Part shown: positions 53,238-60,978 of the stretch, one piece after another
Layout of the letters: every line of letters begins with the position of its first letter
How positions within the stretch are numbered: position 1 is the stretch's first letter
Origin: Rhizobium rhizogenes
GTDB taxonomy: Bacteria; Pseudomonadota; Alphaproteobacteria; Rhizobiales; Rhizobiaceae
Length of the DNA stretch: 64,000 nucleotides
Reading direction: 5' to 3'
Assembly (NCBI RefSeq): GCF_002005205.3
Contig: NZ_CP019701.2
Coordinates: 2,528,501 to 2,592,500 of the forward strand
Translations under genes and position numbers: made by a program
Notes under the pieces: model-generated
Database searches by the model: none
Seen by the model: only the letters and a program-made list of their open reading frames with translations
Told to the model about the DNA's origin: nothing

Positions 53238-55907
53238 ATGGGCAGAATGCACTCTCCGACATTCGATGGTCGTCACACGCGCTTTGTGTTGACGGCGTTT
53301 TTCGTACGTCAGATCATGGCTCTGGCCGGTTTCGCTCTGCTTGCCACGATCGCGCTGGGAATTGCCGCGCTCGCCACATGGAACGTGGCGGATCCAAGCC
53401 TGTCCTATGCAACGGGAAACCAGCCCACCAACCTTCTGGGTTACAGCGGCGCGATCTTCGCCGATATCGTGATGCAGTTCCTCGGGCTTTCCGCCATCAT
53501 CGCGCTTTTGCCCGTCATCGCATGGGCCATTGCCCTGATTGCCGGCCGCAAGTTCCACAGGATACCGGCCCGCCTCGTCGCCTGGGTCGCGGGCGCCATT
53601 GTCTGCGCCGCATCGCTCGGCTGTTTTCCGGCGCCCGTCACATGGCCGCTGCCAAACGGCATCGGCGGTGTCATCGGTGACATGATCCTGCGCTTCCCCG
53701 CCCTTTTCATCGGCGCTTACCCCACTGGCACCATTGCCACCGTACTCGGCGTCATATTCGCGGCGCCCGCCGCCTGGCTGATGCTGTTTGCCGCCGGCAT
53801 TATCGGCGGCCTCGACGATCTTGAACAGGAAGAAGCTCTGCCGGTTGCCAGCAAGGCCCGCACCACCCGTGAGGCCGAAGAGGATGACGAAGACGACGGT
53901 GAAGGGTTCTTCGCCAACATCCTCGCCTTCGGTGCACTGGCGCATTACTGGTACATCACCCAGGCGCGCCTGCGCCGCCTGTTCGGCCTGAAGTCGAAAT
54001 CCCTGCACGAAGAATTCGAGCATCCTTACGACTTCAACGAATATGAATTCGGCACGCTGAACGAGCCGTCGCGCCTGAAGACCGCGATCAACCGCCTCGA
54101 CCAGCGCTCGGAACCGTCTTTCGAAGAACGCGCCGCATCACGCCGGCAGATGTCGCCGCCCTCCATCGCGCTCGATCATGACGACGACATGGATGACGAA
54201 CAGCCCTTCGACGCGGATGGACGCCGTCTGCCGAGCGGCATTCTTTCCGACGAAGAATCCGACCAGAAATTCACCGCAAGACAGGCTCCGGGGCGCGGGC
54301 AGACCAGAATAACCGCCCCTTCCGCACGCCCCAAGCCCAGCGAGCGCGTGGCGAGGGAGGCGCAGTCCTCCTTCATCGCTGCCGACGGTTTCCAGCTGCC
54401 TACCGTCCATCTGCTGGCCGAGCCGAAGAATGTGGTTCGCGACAATATGCTGAGCGAGGAAGTGCTGGAGCAGAACGCCCGCCTTCTGGAAGGAGTTCTC
54501 GAGGATTTCGGCGTCAAGGGCGAGATCATTCACGTTCGCCCCGGCCCGGTCGTGACACTTTACGAACTGGAACCGGCGCCCGGCATCAAATCCTCACGCG
54601 TCATCGGCCTTGCGGATGACATCGCCCGCTCCATGAGCGCGATCGCCGCCCGTGTCGCCGTCGTCCCCGGCCGCAACGCGATCGGCATCGAACTGCCGAA
54701 CCAGACGCGCGAAACCGTGTTCCTGCGTGAACTCATCGGCAGCCGCGATTTCGAAAACAGCAAGGCCAAGCTCGCCATGGCGCTCGGCAAGACCATCGGC
54801 GGCGAACCCGTCATTGCCGATCTCGCCAAGATGCCGCATCTTCTCGTCGCCGGCACCACCGGCTCGGGCAAGTCCGTTGCCATCAACACCATGATCCTGT
54901 CGCTGCTCTACCGCATGTCGCCGGAACAGTGCCGCCTGATCATGATCGACCCGAAAATGCTCGAACTGTCGATCTATGACGGCATTCCGCATCTGCTTTC
55001 CCCTGTCGTCACCGATCCGAAAAAGGCCGTCGTGGCCCTGAAATGGACAGTGCGCGAGATGGAAGAGCGCTACAAGAAGATGTCGAAGATCGGCGTGCGC
55101 AACATTGACGGCTTCAACAGCCGCGTGCAGCAGGCGCTCGACAAGGGTGAAATCCTCACCCGCACCGTGCAGACCGGCTTCGACCGCCAGACCGGCGAGG
55201 CAATCTACGAAACCGAAGAATTCGATCTGAAGCCCCTGCCCTATATCGTCGTCATCATCGACGAAATGGCCGACCTGATGATGGTCGCCGGCAAGGACAT
55301 CGAAGGCGCAGTCCAGCGTCTTGCGCAGATGGCGCGCGCCGCAGGCATCCACGTCATCATGGCCACCCAGCGCCCCTCCGTCGACGTCATCACCGGTACG
55401 ATCAAGGCAAACTTCCCGACCCGCATCTCCTTCCAGGTGACATCGAAGATCGACAGCCGCACCATTCTCGGGGAGCAGGGTGCAGAACAGCTGCTCGGTA
55501 TGGGCGACATGCTCTACATGGCGGGCGGCGGACGCATCCAGCGCGTGCACGGCCCCTTTGTCTCCGACAACGAAGTCGAAGAGATCGTCGCCTATCTAAA
55601 GACACAAGGGTCGCCGGAATATCTTGAAGCGATCACCGAGGAAGACGACGAGGAAGGTGCTGGCGGCAGCCCGGCCGGCAGCGGCAACTTCTCCGATTCC
55701 GAAGACCCCTACGATCAGGCCGTCGCCGTCGTGCTTCGCGATGGCAAAGCCTCCACCTCCTACGTGCAGCGGCGTCTCGGCATCGGCTACAACCGCGCCG
55801 CCTCGCTGATCGAACGCATGGAGCAGGAGGGCATCATCGGCCCCGCCAATCATGCCGGAAAACGCGAAATCCTCGTGCCAACGGAAGCAGACATCATCGA
55901 GCGGTAA
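53238..55907 (+). CDS. ftsK: DNA translocase FtsK
   Basis: An 889-aa division protein that anchors at the septum and pumps DNA to dif for dimer resolution. Four or five transmembrane helices occupy the first 200 residues, followed by an acidic/variable linker and then the motor domain: Walker [16 protein letters not shown] and Walker [15 protein letters not shown], plus [18 protein letters not shown]. The C-terminal gamma winged helix ([20 protein letters not shown] and [19 protein letters not shown]) reads KOPS. The ATG at 53238 after CAGGGAC is preferred; a TTG at 53205 would add 11 residues. A CtrA box lies upstream. Confidence 0.96.
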   Translation: MGRMHSPTFDGRHTRFVLTAFFVRQIMALAGFALLATIALGIAALATWNVADPSLSYATGNQPTNLLGYSGAIFADIVMQFLGLSAIIALLPVIAWAIALIAGRKFHRIPARLVAWVAGAIVCAASLGCFPAPVTWPLPNGIGGVIGDMILRFPALFIGAYPTGTIATVLGVIFAAPAAWLMLFAAGIIGGLDDLEQEEALPVASKARTTREAEEDDEDDGEGFFANILAFGALAHYWYITQARLRRLFGLKSKSLHEEFEHPYDFNEYEFGTLNEPSRLKTAINRLDQRSEPSFEERAASRRQMSPPSIALDHDDDMDDEQPFDADGRRLPSGILSDEESDQKFTARQAPGRGQTRITAPSARPKPSERVAREAQSSFIAADGFQLPTVHLLAEPKNVVRDNMLSEEVLEQNARLLEGVLEDFGVKGEIIHVRPGPVVTLYELEPAPGIKSSRVIGLADDIARSMSAIAARVAVVPGRNAIGIELPNQTRETVFLRELIGSRDFENSKAKLAMALGKTIGGEPVIADLAKMPHLLVAGTTGSGKSVAINTMILSLLYRMSPEQCRLIMIDPKMLELSIYDGIPHLLSPVVTDPKKAVVALKWTVREMEERYKKMSKIGVRNIDGFNSRVQQALDKGEILTRTVQTGFDRQTGEAIYETEEFDLKPLPYIVVIIDEMADLMMVAGKDIEGAVQRLAQMARAAGIHVIMATQRPSVDVITGTIKANFPTRISFQVTSKIDSRTILGEQGAEQLLGMGDMLYMAGGGRIQRVHGPFVSDNEVEEIVAYLKTQGSPEYLEAITEEDDEEGAGGSPAGSGNFSDSEDPYDQAVAVVLRDGKASTSYVQRRLGIGYNRAASLIERMEQEGIIGPANHAGKREILVPTEADIIER

Positions 55908-56074
55908 TACATGTCTCCCGAAAATGTGTAGAGGTTTCGGGACAACGACATGCGCAAAGCAAAGGCCCGATGCGCCGGGCAACCAAGCGGGGCCGGGAAG
56001 CGTTATTACACGCTTTCAACGTCATGAAGCCGCCGCCTTTTATGCGGACAATCGCTGCGATGAAGGAGAACAGA

Positions 56075-56752
56075 ATGAACGACCTCACCACCGGCGAAAC
56101 GGCCATCGCAAACGCACCGCAGGATGGCGTGACGCGACGGGGCGTGCTGACGGCATTATCCATGGCTGCAGTCATGGCAGGCCTGTCACCGCTTGACGCA
56201 TTTGCCCAGGCAGCCGGCAATAGCGGTGCAACCGCGCAGAAGATCGCCAACCACTTCTCGTCGGTCAAAACCATGATGGGCGAATTCGTCCAGTTCGGCC
56301 CGCGCGGTGAACAGACCGGCGGCAAATTCTACATCGAACGTCCCGGCAAGCTTCGTTTCAACTATGAAGATCCCTCACCCATGCGGGTCATCGCCGACGG
56401 CAAGAACGTCGTCATCGGCAACATGAAACTGAAGACGTGGGATCTCTATCCGCTGTCCAAAACCCCGCTCAGCCTGCTTCTGTCCGACAAGATCGACCTC
56501 GGCAACCAGAAGGTCCGGGACGTGAAGGAAGAATCGGACCTGACCACCATCGTGCTCGGCGACAAGAGCGTCTTCGGCGATTCCACCATCACACTGATGT
56601 TCGACCCGAAAACCTTCGACCTGCGGCAGTGGACGACGACCGACGCGCAGAACAAGGACACAACCGTGATGATCTTCAACGTCCAGACCGGCGTGAACTT
56701 CGACGAACGCGTCTTCAACATCAATTATGAGGAAGTGCGCAAGCGCGGCTGA
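56075..56752 (+). CDS. lolA: Outer-membrane lipoprotein carrier LolA with twin-arginine-like leader
   Basis: A 225-aa periplasmic chaperone that ferries lipoproteins to the outer membrane. The mature fold is LolA-like (FSSVKTMMGEFVQFGPRGEQ then GGKFYIERPGKLRFNYEDPSP, TTTDAQNKDTTVMIFNV). The leader is unusual: VTRRGVLTALSMAAVMAGLS ending AFAQA, with an Arg-Arg pair and a long n-region typical of Tat substrates. The ATG at 56075 follows AAGGAGAAC. Downstream of ftsK, as in many alphaproteobacteria, with 167 bp between them. Confidence 0.9.
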   Translation: MNDLTTGETAIANAPQDGVTRRGVLTALSMAAVMAGLSPLDAFAQAAGNSGATAQKIANHFSSVKTMMGEFVQFGPRGEQTGGKFYIERPGKLRFNYEDPSPMRVIADGKNVVIGNMKLKTWDLYPLSKTPLSLLLSDKIDLGNQKVRDVKEESDLTTIVLGDKSVFGDSTITLMFDPKTFDLRQWTTTDAQNKDTTVMIFNVQTGVNFDERVFNINYEEVRKRG

Positions 56753-56778
56753 GCCCCTTCGCCCAAAAGAACTCTTCG

Positions 56779-56808
56779 AAAGGCGGCCCTCAGGTCGCCT
56801 TTTTCATT
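56779..56808 (+). terminator. Intrinsic terminator after lolA
   Basis: AAAGGCG/CGCCTTT with a 10-nt loop followed by TTCATTTT, 27 bp beyond the stop. Confidence 0.8.
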
Positions 56809-56974
56809 TTGCCGCTAAAATACATTCCCGTTTTCATCGCGATGTTATAAGCCTTCGCCCCGGAAACACGTCTCGAAACATTGTGCTTCGAGGCAAAGGA
56901 GCGTTTCCAGGAAAAGTGGCCATCGGCTTTCCGTCCGGAAATGCGGCAAAATACTCTAGAAGCGGAGCGCATGC

Positions 56975-57778
56975 ATGTCGTTTTCGATAACCACCTGGAA
57001 CATCAACTCGGTCAGGCTCAGAATGCCGATCGTTGAGCAGTTTCTGGTGCGTTATAAGCCCGACATTCTCTGCCTGCAGGAAACGAAATGCCCGAATGGC
57101 GAGTTTCCGATGAAACCGCTGAAGGCGCTCGGTTACGAGCATGTCATCATCCATGGCCAGAAAGGCTATCATGGTGTGGCCATCGCTTCGAAAATTCCGC
57201 TGACGGAAGATCACCGCCAGGACTATTGCGGCATCGGCGATGCGCGACATATCTCCGCGATTTTTCAGGTCGGATCGCGCCGGGTGAGGCTGCATAATTT
57301 CTACGTGCCGGCCGGCGGCGACGAGCCGGATCGGTCGATCAATCCGAAATTCGGCCACAAGCTCGATTTCATCGAGGAAATGAAGGCGCTTCGTGCCGAT
57401 GGCGTACCGGGCACCTCGTCCATTCTCGTCGGCGATCTCAATATCGCGCCGCTTGAGAATGACGTCTGGTCGCACAAGCAGCTTCTGAAGATCGTCAGCC
57501 ACACGCCTGTCGAGATCGAGGGCATGCTCGATATCATCAAGCAGGGCAACTGGCTCGACCTGATGCGCCTGAACGTACCGGAGACGGAAAAGATCTACAC
57601 CTGGTGGAGCTACCGCGCCAAGGATTGGGAAGCGGCAGACCGCGGCCGCCGCCTCGACCATATCTGGTCCTCGCAGGATCTTGGATCCTCGCTCGAAAAA
57701 ATCGACATATTGCGTGAAGCGCGCGGCTGGAACCGGCCGTCAGACCACGTTCCGGTCACGGCTCATTTCCGGTTCTGA
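56975..57778 (+). CDS. xthA: Exodeoxyribonuclease III
   Basis: A 267-aa AP endonuclease/3'-exonuclease of base-excision repair. Catalytic motifs in order are TWNINSVRLRM, LCLQETKC (metal Glu), LHNFYVPAGG (Tyr), LVGDLNIAPLEND (Asp/Asn) and RRLDHIWSS...RPSDHVPVTA (Asp-His). It starts at the ATG at 56975. Convergent with the cyclic-nucleotide-domain gene; a GAACCGG/CCGGTTC hairpin without a T-run spans the gap. Confidence 0.97.
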   Translation: MSFSITTWNINSVRLRMPIVEQFLVRYKPDILCLQETKCPNGEFPMKPLKALGYEHVIIHGQKGYHGVAIASKIPLTEDHRQDYCGIGDARHISAIFQVGSRRVRLHNFYVPAGGDEPDRSINPKFGHKLDFIEEMKALRADGVPGTSSILVGDLNIAPLENDVWSHKQLLKIVSHTPVEIEGMLDIIKQGNWLDLMRLNVPETEKIYTWWSYRAKDWEAADRGRRLDHIWSSQDLGSSLEKIDILREARGWNRPSDHVPVTAHFRF

Positions 57779-57814
57779 ACCGGGCTTTCAGGCGAAGCCG
57801 GTTCGGCGCGGAGG

Positions 57815-58270
57815 TCAGATGAAGCGGTTCTGCAAACGGGCCGCACCCGCCGCCAGCGACGCTATATTGTCACGAATGCGTGCCGAGACGATATCGGCAA
57901 CCTCCGGAAACTCCTCCACCAGCCGGTGAAACAGGATACGTGTTATCCGGATGACTTCGGAATCCTCCGCGGCAACCGCGGTGAATTTCCTTTCGCAGAG
58001 GGTAAAGAGCGCGAGTTCAGAAAGCAGGGCTCCCTTGCCCGGCGTCGCCTGCAGCTCGGGCTTGCCATCCCGCCCGGCCGCGAAGAGCTCGAAATGGCCC
58101 GCTGTCACCGCAAAGGCGCATTCGGCCGGCGAATGTTCACGAAACAAGGTCTGCCCGGCCGATACACGGCGGCGTTCCGCGCCGAAGGCGATGAGCCGCA
58201 ACTGATCGTCGCTGAACCCCGCGAATAACGGCACTTGCCCCAGCAGAATGATATCGTCCGTCAAGGCCAT
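57815..58270 (-). CDS. Cyclic-nucleotide-binding-domain protein (Crp-like sensor, no HTH)
   Basis: A 151-aa protein consisting essentially of one cNMP-binding beta-roll (LFAGFSDDQLRLIAFGAERR, GQTLFREHSPAECAFAVTAG, GALLSELALFT) followed by a short helix (RILFHRLVEEFPEVADIVSA). There is no C-terminal helix-turn-helix, so it is not a classical Crp/Fnr factor. The arginine of the PBC (R-A-x motif) is not clearly present. It lies 154 bp downstream of the CenR-like regulator on the same strand. In Brucella the OtpR/CenR gene is likewise followed by a gene annotated as a cAMP-dependent kinase regulatory-type protein, from memory, which supports conserved linkage. Confidence 0.86.
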   Translation of the reverse strand: MALTDDIILLGQVPLFAGFSDDQLRLIAFGAERRRVSAGQTLFREHSPAECAFAVTAGHFELFAAGRDGKPELQATPGKGALLSELALFTLCERKFTAVAAEDSEVIRITRILFHRLVEEFPEVADIVSARIRDNIASLAAGAARLQNRFI

Positions 58271-58350
58271 GTTGATTGTTACTCCGGAAAACCACCTGCA
58301 TCACTATAGCGGTTTTCCAATATCAGTCCTCAAAATACAAGATGTTAGAA

Positions 58351-58378
58351 CGCCGCGCACCTTCTTGGACACGCGGCG
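58351..58378. other. GC-rich hairpin between the response regulator and the cNMP-domain gene
   Basis: CGCCGCG/CGCGGCG arms with a 14-nt loop. No T-run follows on either strand, so it is not a convincing terminator. It may moderate read-through or stabilise an mRNA end. Confidence 0.4.
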
Positions 58379-58424
58379 TGAAGTCTCTAGCCTGACATGA
58401 TGATGGGCGCGGAGAGGCCCCTGC

Positions 58425-59108
58425 TCAGGGAACGATCTTGTAACCGCCGTTCTCGGTCACCAGAATTTCGGCATTGGAGGGGTCGCGCTCGATCTTCTGG
58501 CGCAGGCGATAGACATGCGTTTCCAGCGTATGCGTGGTCACGCCGGAATTGTAACCCCAGACCTCCTCCAGCAGGACGTCGCGGGTCACGACAGTGCTGC
58601 CGGCGCGATAGAGATAACGGATGATCGCCGCTTCCTTTTCCGTCAGCCGGATTTTCTTGCCGTCTTCGGTCGTCAGCAGCTTCTGGCTGGGCTTGAACTG
58701 ATAGGGTCCGACGGTGAAAACCGCATCCTCGCTCTGCTCATACTGACGCAGCTGCGCCCGGATGCGCGCCAGAAGCACGGCGAAACGAAACGGCTTCGTC
58801 ACATAATCATTGGCGCCCGCCTCAAGCCCGAGGATCGTATCGGAATCGGTGTCGTGTCCGGTGAGCATGATGATCGGCGCCTTGAAGCCGCCCTTGCGCA
58901 ACAGCTTCACCGCTTCGCGGCCGTCCATGTCCGGCAGGCCGACATCCATGATCAGAAGATCGACCTGGGCGGTCTTGGCCGTCTGCATCGCCTGCGCGGC
59001 GTTTGCACCGCTCAAGAGCGAGAATTCCTCATAGGGAGACAATTGCTCGGTCAGCGTCTCCCGAAGATCGTCGTCATCGTCCACCAGAAGGATAGTGCGA
59101 GCCGTCAT
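58425..59108 (-). CDS. OmpR/PhoB-family response regulator, CenR/OtpR-like
   Basis: A 227-aa two-component regulator. The receiver has the acidic pocket (VDDDDD), phospho-acceptor Asp55 in LLIMDVGLPDMDG and the conserved Lys of DYVTKPF. The DNA-binding winged helix follows (EKEAAIIRYLYRAGSTVVTR, HTLETHVYRLRQKIERD). The sequence and the linkage to a cNMP-domain gene resemble CenR (Caulobacter) and OtpR (Brucella), regulators of envelope integrity. No histidine kinase gene is adjacent. It is divergent from an L,D-transpeptidase-domain gene, consistent with envelope control. The CenR assignment is an inference. Confidence 0.88.
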   Translation of the reverse strand: MTARTILLVDDDDDLRETLTEQLSPYEEFSLLSGANAAQAMQTAKTAQVDLLIMDVGLPDMDGREAVKLLRKGGFKAPIIMLTGHDTDSDTILGLEAGANDYVTKPFRFAVLLARIRAQLRQYEQSEDAVFTVGPYQFKPSQKLLTTEDGKKIRLTEKEAAIIRYLYRAGSTVVTRDVLLEEVWGYNSGVTTHTLETHVYRLRQKIERDPSNAEILVTENGGYKIVP

Positions 59109-59246
59109 TCGGATTCTCAGCCTTTCTTACTTTAATCGTCAGCCAATTCAGCGGTTTGCCGGTAAAAGGTCAACCCATTGCCATCACATGATGAAATGCT
59201 ATGACTTCACGTTAAATAACCTGCAAAGCAAAATCTCGTGAAAAAC

Positions 59247-59795
59247 ATGAGCAAACGCCCCGTAGAACAACGTAAACGCGCATCGACGCTCATGGTTCGG
59301 CCGGCCCCCTTGAAAATCAGCCGGGCCATCGTTCAACTCGGGCATCTCACCTTTCCCGCCGCGATCGGGCGGAATGGCCGCACCATGCTGAAACGCGAGG
59401 GAGACGGGAAATCCCCGATTTCCGTTACCCGCCTGCTGCACGGATTTTATCGCGGGGACCGCATTTCCGCCACCACAACGGCATTGCCGATGCAACGGAC
59501 GCAAAACTCCATGCTGTGGTGCGACGAACCTCGAAATCCCAATTACAACAGGCTGGTCAGAGCACCCTTCGCTCCAAGCCACGAGGAAATGATGCGCAAG
59601 GACGGCCTCTATGATGTCTGTCTGGTGCTGGACTGGAACATAACCTCAAGAAGCCGTAACCGCGGCTCGGCGATCTTCATGCATCTCATCCGACCGGGAT
59701 ACGAGCCGACCGCCGGCTGCATCGCCCTCCACCCTCGAGACATGCGACGCGTTCTGCCCCATATGCGCAAGGGCACGAAAATCCGTATCCTGTGA
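59247..59795 (+). CDS. L,D-transpeptidase (YkuD) family protein
   Basis: About 182 aa. The YkuD domain occupies most of the protein: TFPAAIGRNG, KREGDGKSPISVTRL, the substrate stretch DGLYDVCLVLDWN, and the catalytic end IFMHLIRPGYEPTAGCIALH with the His and the Cys of a TAGC version of the S/T-x-G-C motif. The enzymes form 3-3 peptidoglycan crosslinks or attach proteins to the wall. No cleavable signal peptide is visible at the N-terminus (MSKRPVEQRKRA), which is unusual for a periplasmic enzyme. The ATG at 59247 or a GTG at 59238 could be the start; neither has a clear ribosome-binding site. Confidence 0.85.
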   Translation: MSKRPVEQRKRASTLMVRPAPLKISRAIVQLGHLTFPAAIGRNGRTMLKREGDGKSPISVTRLLHGFYRGDRISATTTALPMQRTQNSMLWCDEPRNPNYNRLVRAPFAPSHEEMMRKDGLYDVCLVLDWNITSRSRNRGSAIFMHLIRPGYEPTAGCIALHPRDMRRVLPHMRKGTKIRIL

Positions 59796-59819
59796 TGTGC
59801 ATCTATCCATGAGGTAACA

Positions 59820-59848
59820 AAAAACCCGCCATCAAGGCGGGTTTTTTT
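59820..59848. terminator. Bidirectional intrinsic terminator between the L,D-transpeptidase and carD genes
   Basis: AAAAAACCCGCC/GGCGGGTTTTTTT with a 5-nt ATCAA-type loop. It serves both convergent genes. Confidence 0.93.
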
Positions 59849-59867
59849 AGAAGGAAAAAGCCTGCTA

Positions 59868-60437
59868 TTAAGCGGCTTCGTCCTGAGAATCGTCCTCTTC
59901 AACGGTCTTGCCGCGCTTGGGACCCTTGGCAAGGTTGACTTCCACCAGGCGGACAGCCTCGGTTTCGGACATCTTGTTGACAGCGGCGATTTCGCGCGCC
60001 ATGCGGTCGAGAGCGGCTTCGTAAAGCTGACGCTCGGAATAGGACTGCTCCGGCTGGTTTTCCGCACGGTAGAGATCGCGCACAACTTCAGCAATCGCAA
60101 TGAGATCGCCAGAATTGATCTTCGCATCATATTCCTGCGCGCGGCGCGACCACATGGTACGCTTCACACGCGCCTTGCCCTGCACCACTTTCAGCGCCCG
60201 CTCGACAAAATCGCCTTCGGAAAGCTTGCGCATGCCGATGCTGACGGCTTTGGCGACGGGAACTTTAAGACGCATCTTGTCTTTTTCGAAATCGATGACA
60301 AAAAGCTCAAGCTTCATGCCGGCGACTTCTTGTTCCTCGATGGCAGAAATGGTACCGACACCATGAGCGGGATACACAATCGCTTCACCGGTCTTGAAAC
60401 CGTGATGTGCTGGAGATTTCTTCTGCTGGGTCGTCAT
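59868..60437 (-). CDS. CarD/CdnL-family RNA-polymerase-binding regulator
   Basis: A 189-aa protein with the N-terminal Tudor-like RNAP-interaction domain (FKTGEAIVYPAHGVGTISAI) and a C-terminal helical DNA-contacting domain (SRRAQEYDAKINSGDLIAIA and RQLYEAALDRMAREIAAV). CdnL of alphaproteobacteria stabilises open complexes at rRNA and growth promoters. The acidic tail (EEDDSQDEAA) is typical. The ATG at 60437 follows CAGGGAG at a rather long spacing. Confidence 0.95.
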   Translation of the reverse strand: MTTQQKKSPAHHGFKTGEAIVYPAHGVGTISAIEEQEVAGMKLELFVIDFEKDKMRLKVPVAKAVSIGMRKLSEGDFVERALKVVQGKARVKRTMWSRRAQEYDAKINSGDLIAIAEVVRDLYRAENQPEQSYSERQLYEAALDRMAREIAAVNKMSETEAVRLVEVNLAKGPKRGKTVEEDDSQDEAA

Positions 60438-60978
60438 TCGTTCTAAAAACTCCCTGTTACATACCCGGGGATGCCGGGGTTGGGTCGGTCAGGCCCTGAT
60501 GAGACGGGGGAACCGTCAGGTGACTCCGCACTGGTCCAGCCGTGCACGCAAAAACACACCTTCCCGTCTTGCGGGGTTCGATAACGTAAACGCTCGATAT
60601 GTCACGGAAACCGCGTGCAAAAGAGGTGTTGCTTTCGTGGTGTTTTTGGGCACACAAATGCCACGCTGTGGATCAGTGTCGTTGGTGTACCACAAAAATA
60701 GGCGCAAATCAATAATTTGCTTCGACCGTGGCCGCAACATCACATGGCGGCTCAATAACCGCCTAAAAATTAGCCGCTAAAATACTGTCAAATGCTTCGC
60801 GACGGACCCTCATGGCAAAAGAAGCAAAAAAATTTCACTTACCGACTGAAGAAACACGAAAGCCTCTTAAACTCTTCGTAATTCCACGCCAATATCCGAT
60901 TCGACTGAAAAGGCAAAATCCGTAAATTGGCGGTGCTTTTTTATATTAAAGTGTGATTTTTGGAGGAATCCACGTCAA
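60438..60978. other. 541-bp divergent intergenic region carD / gdh
   Basis: Presumed promoters of carD and the glutamate dehydrogenase gene. The right half is markedly AT-richer. A one-mismatch CtrA-like element TTAA-ACTCTTC-GTAA lies at 60867-60881. Short open frames here are not convincing. Confidence 0.5.

Noticed and set aside
58351-58378. GC hairpin as terminator of the response regulator gene
   Set aside because: No T-run on either strand; kept only as a structure.
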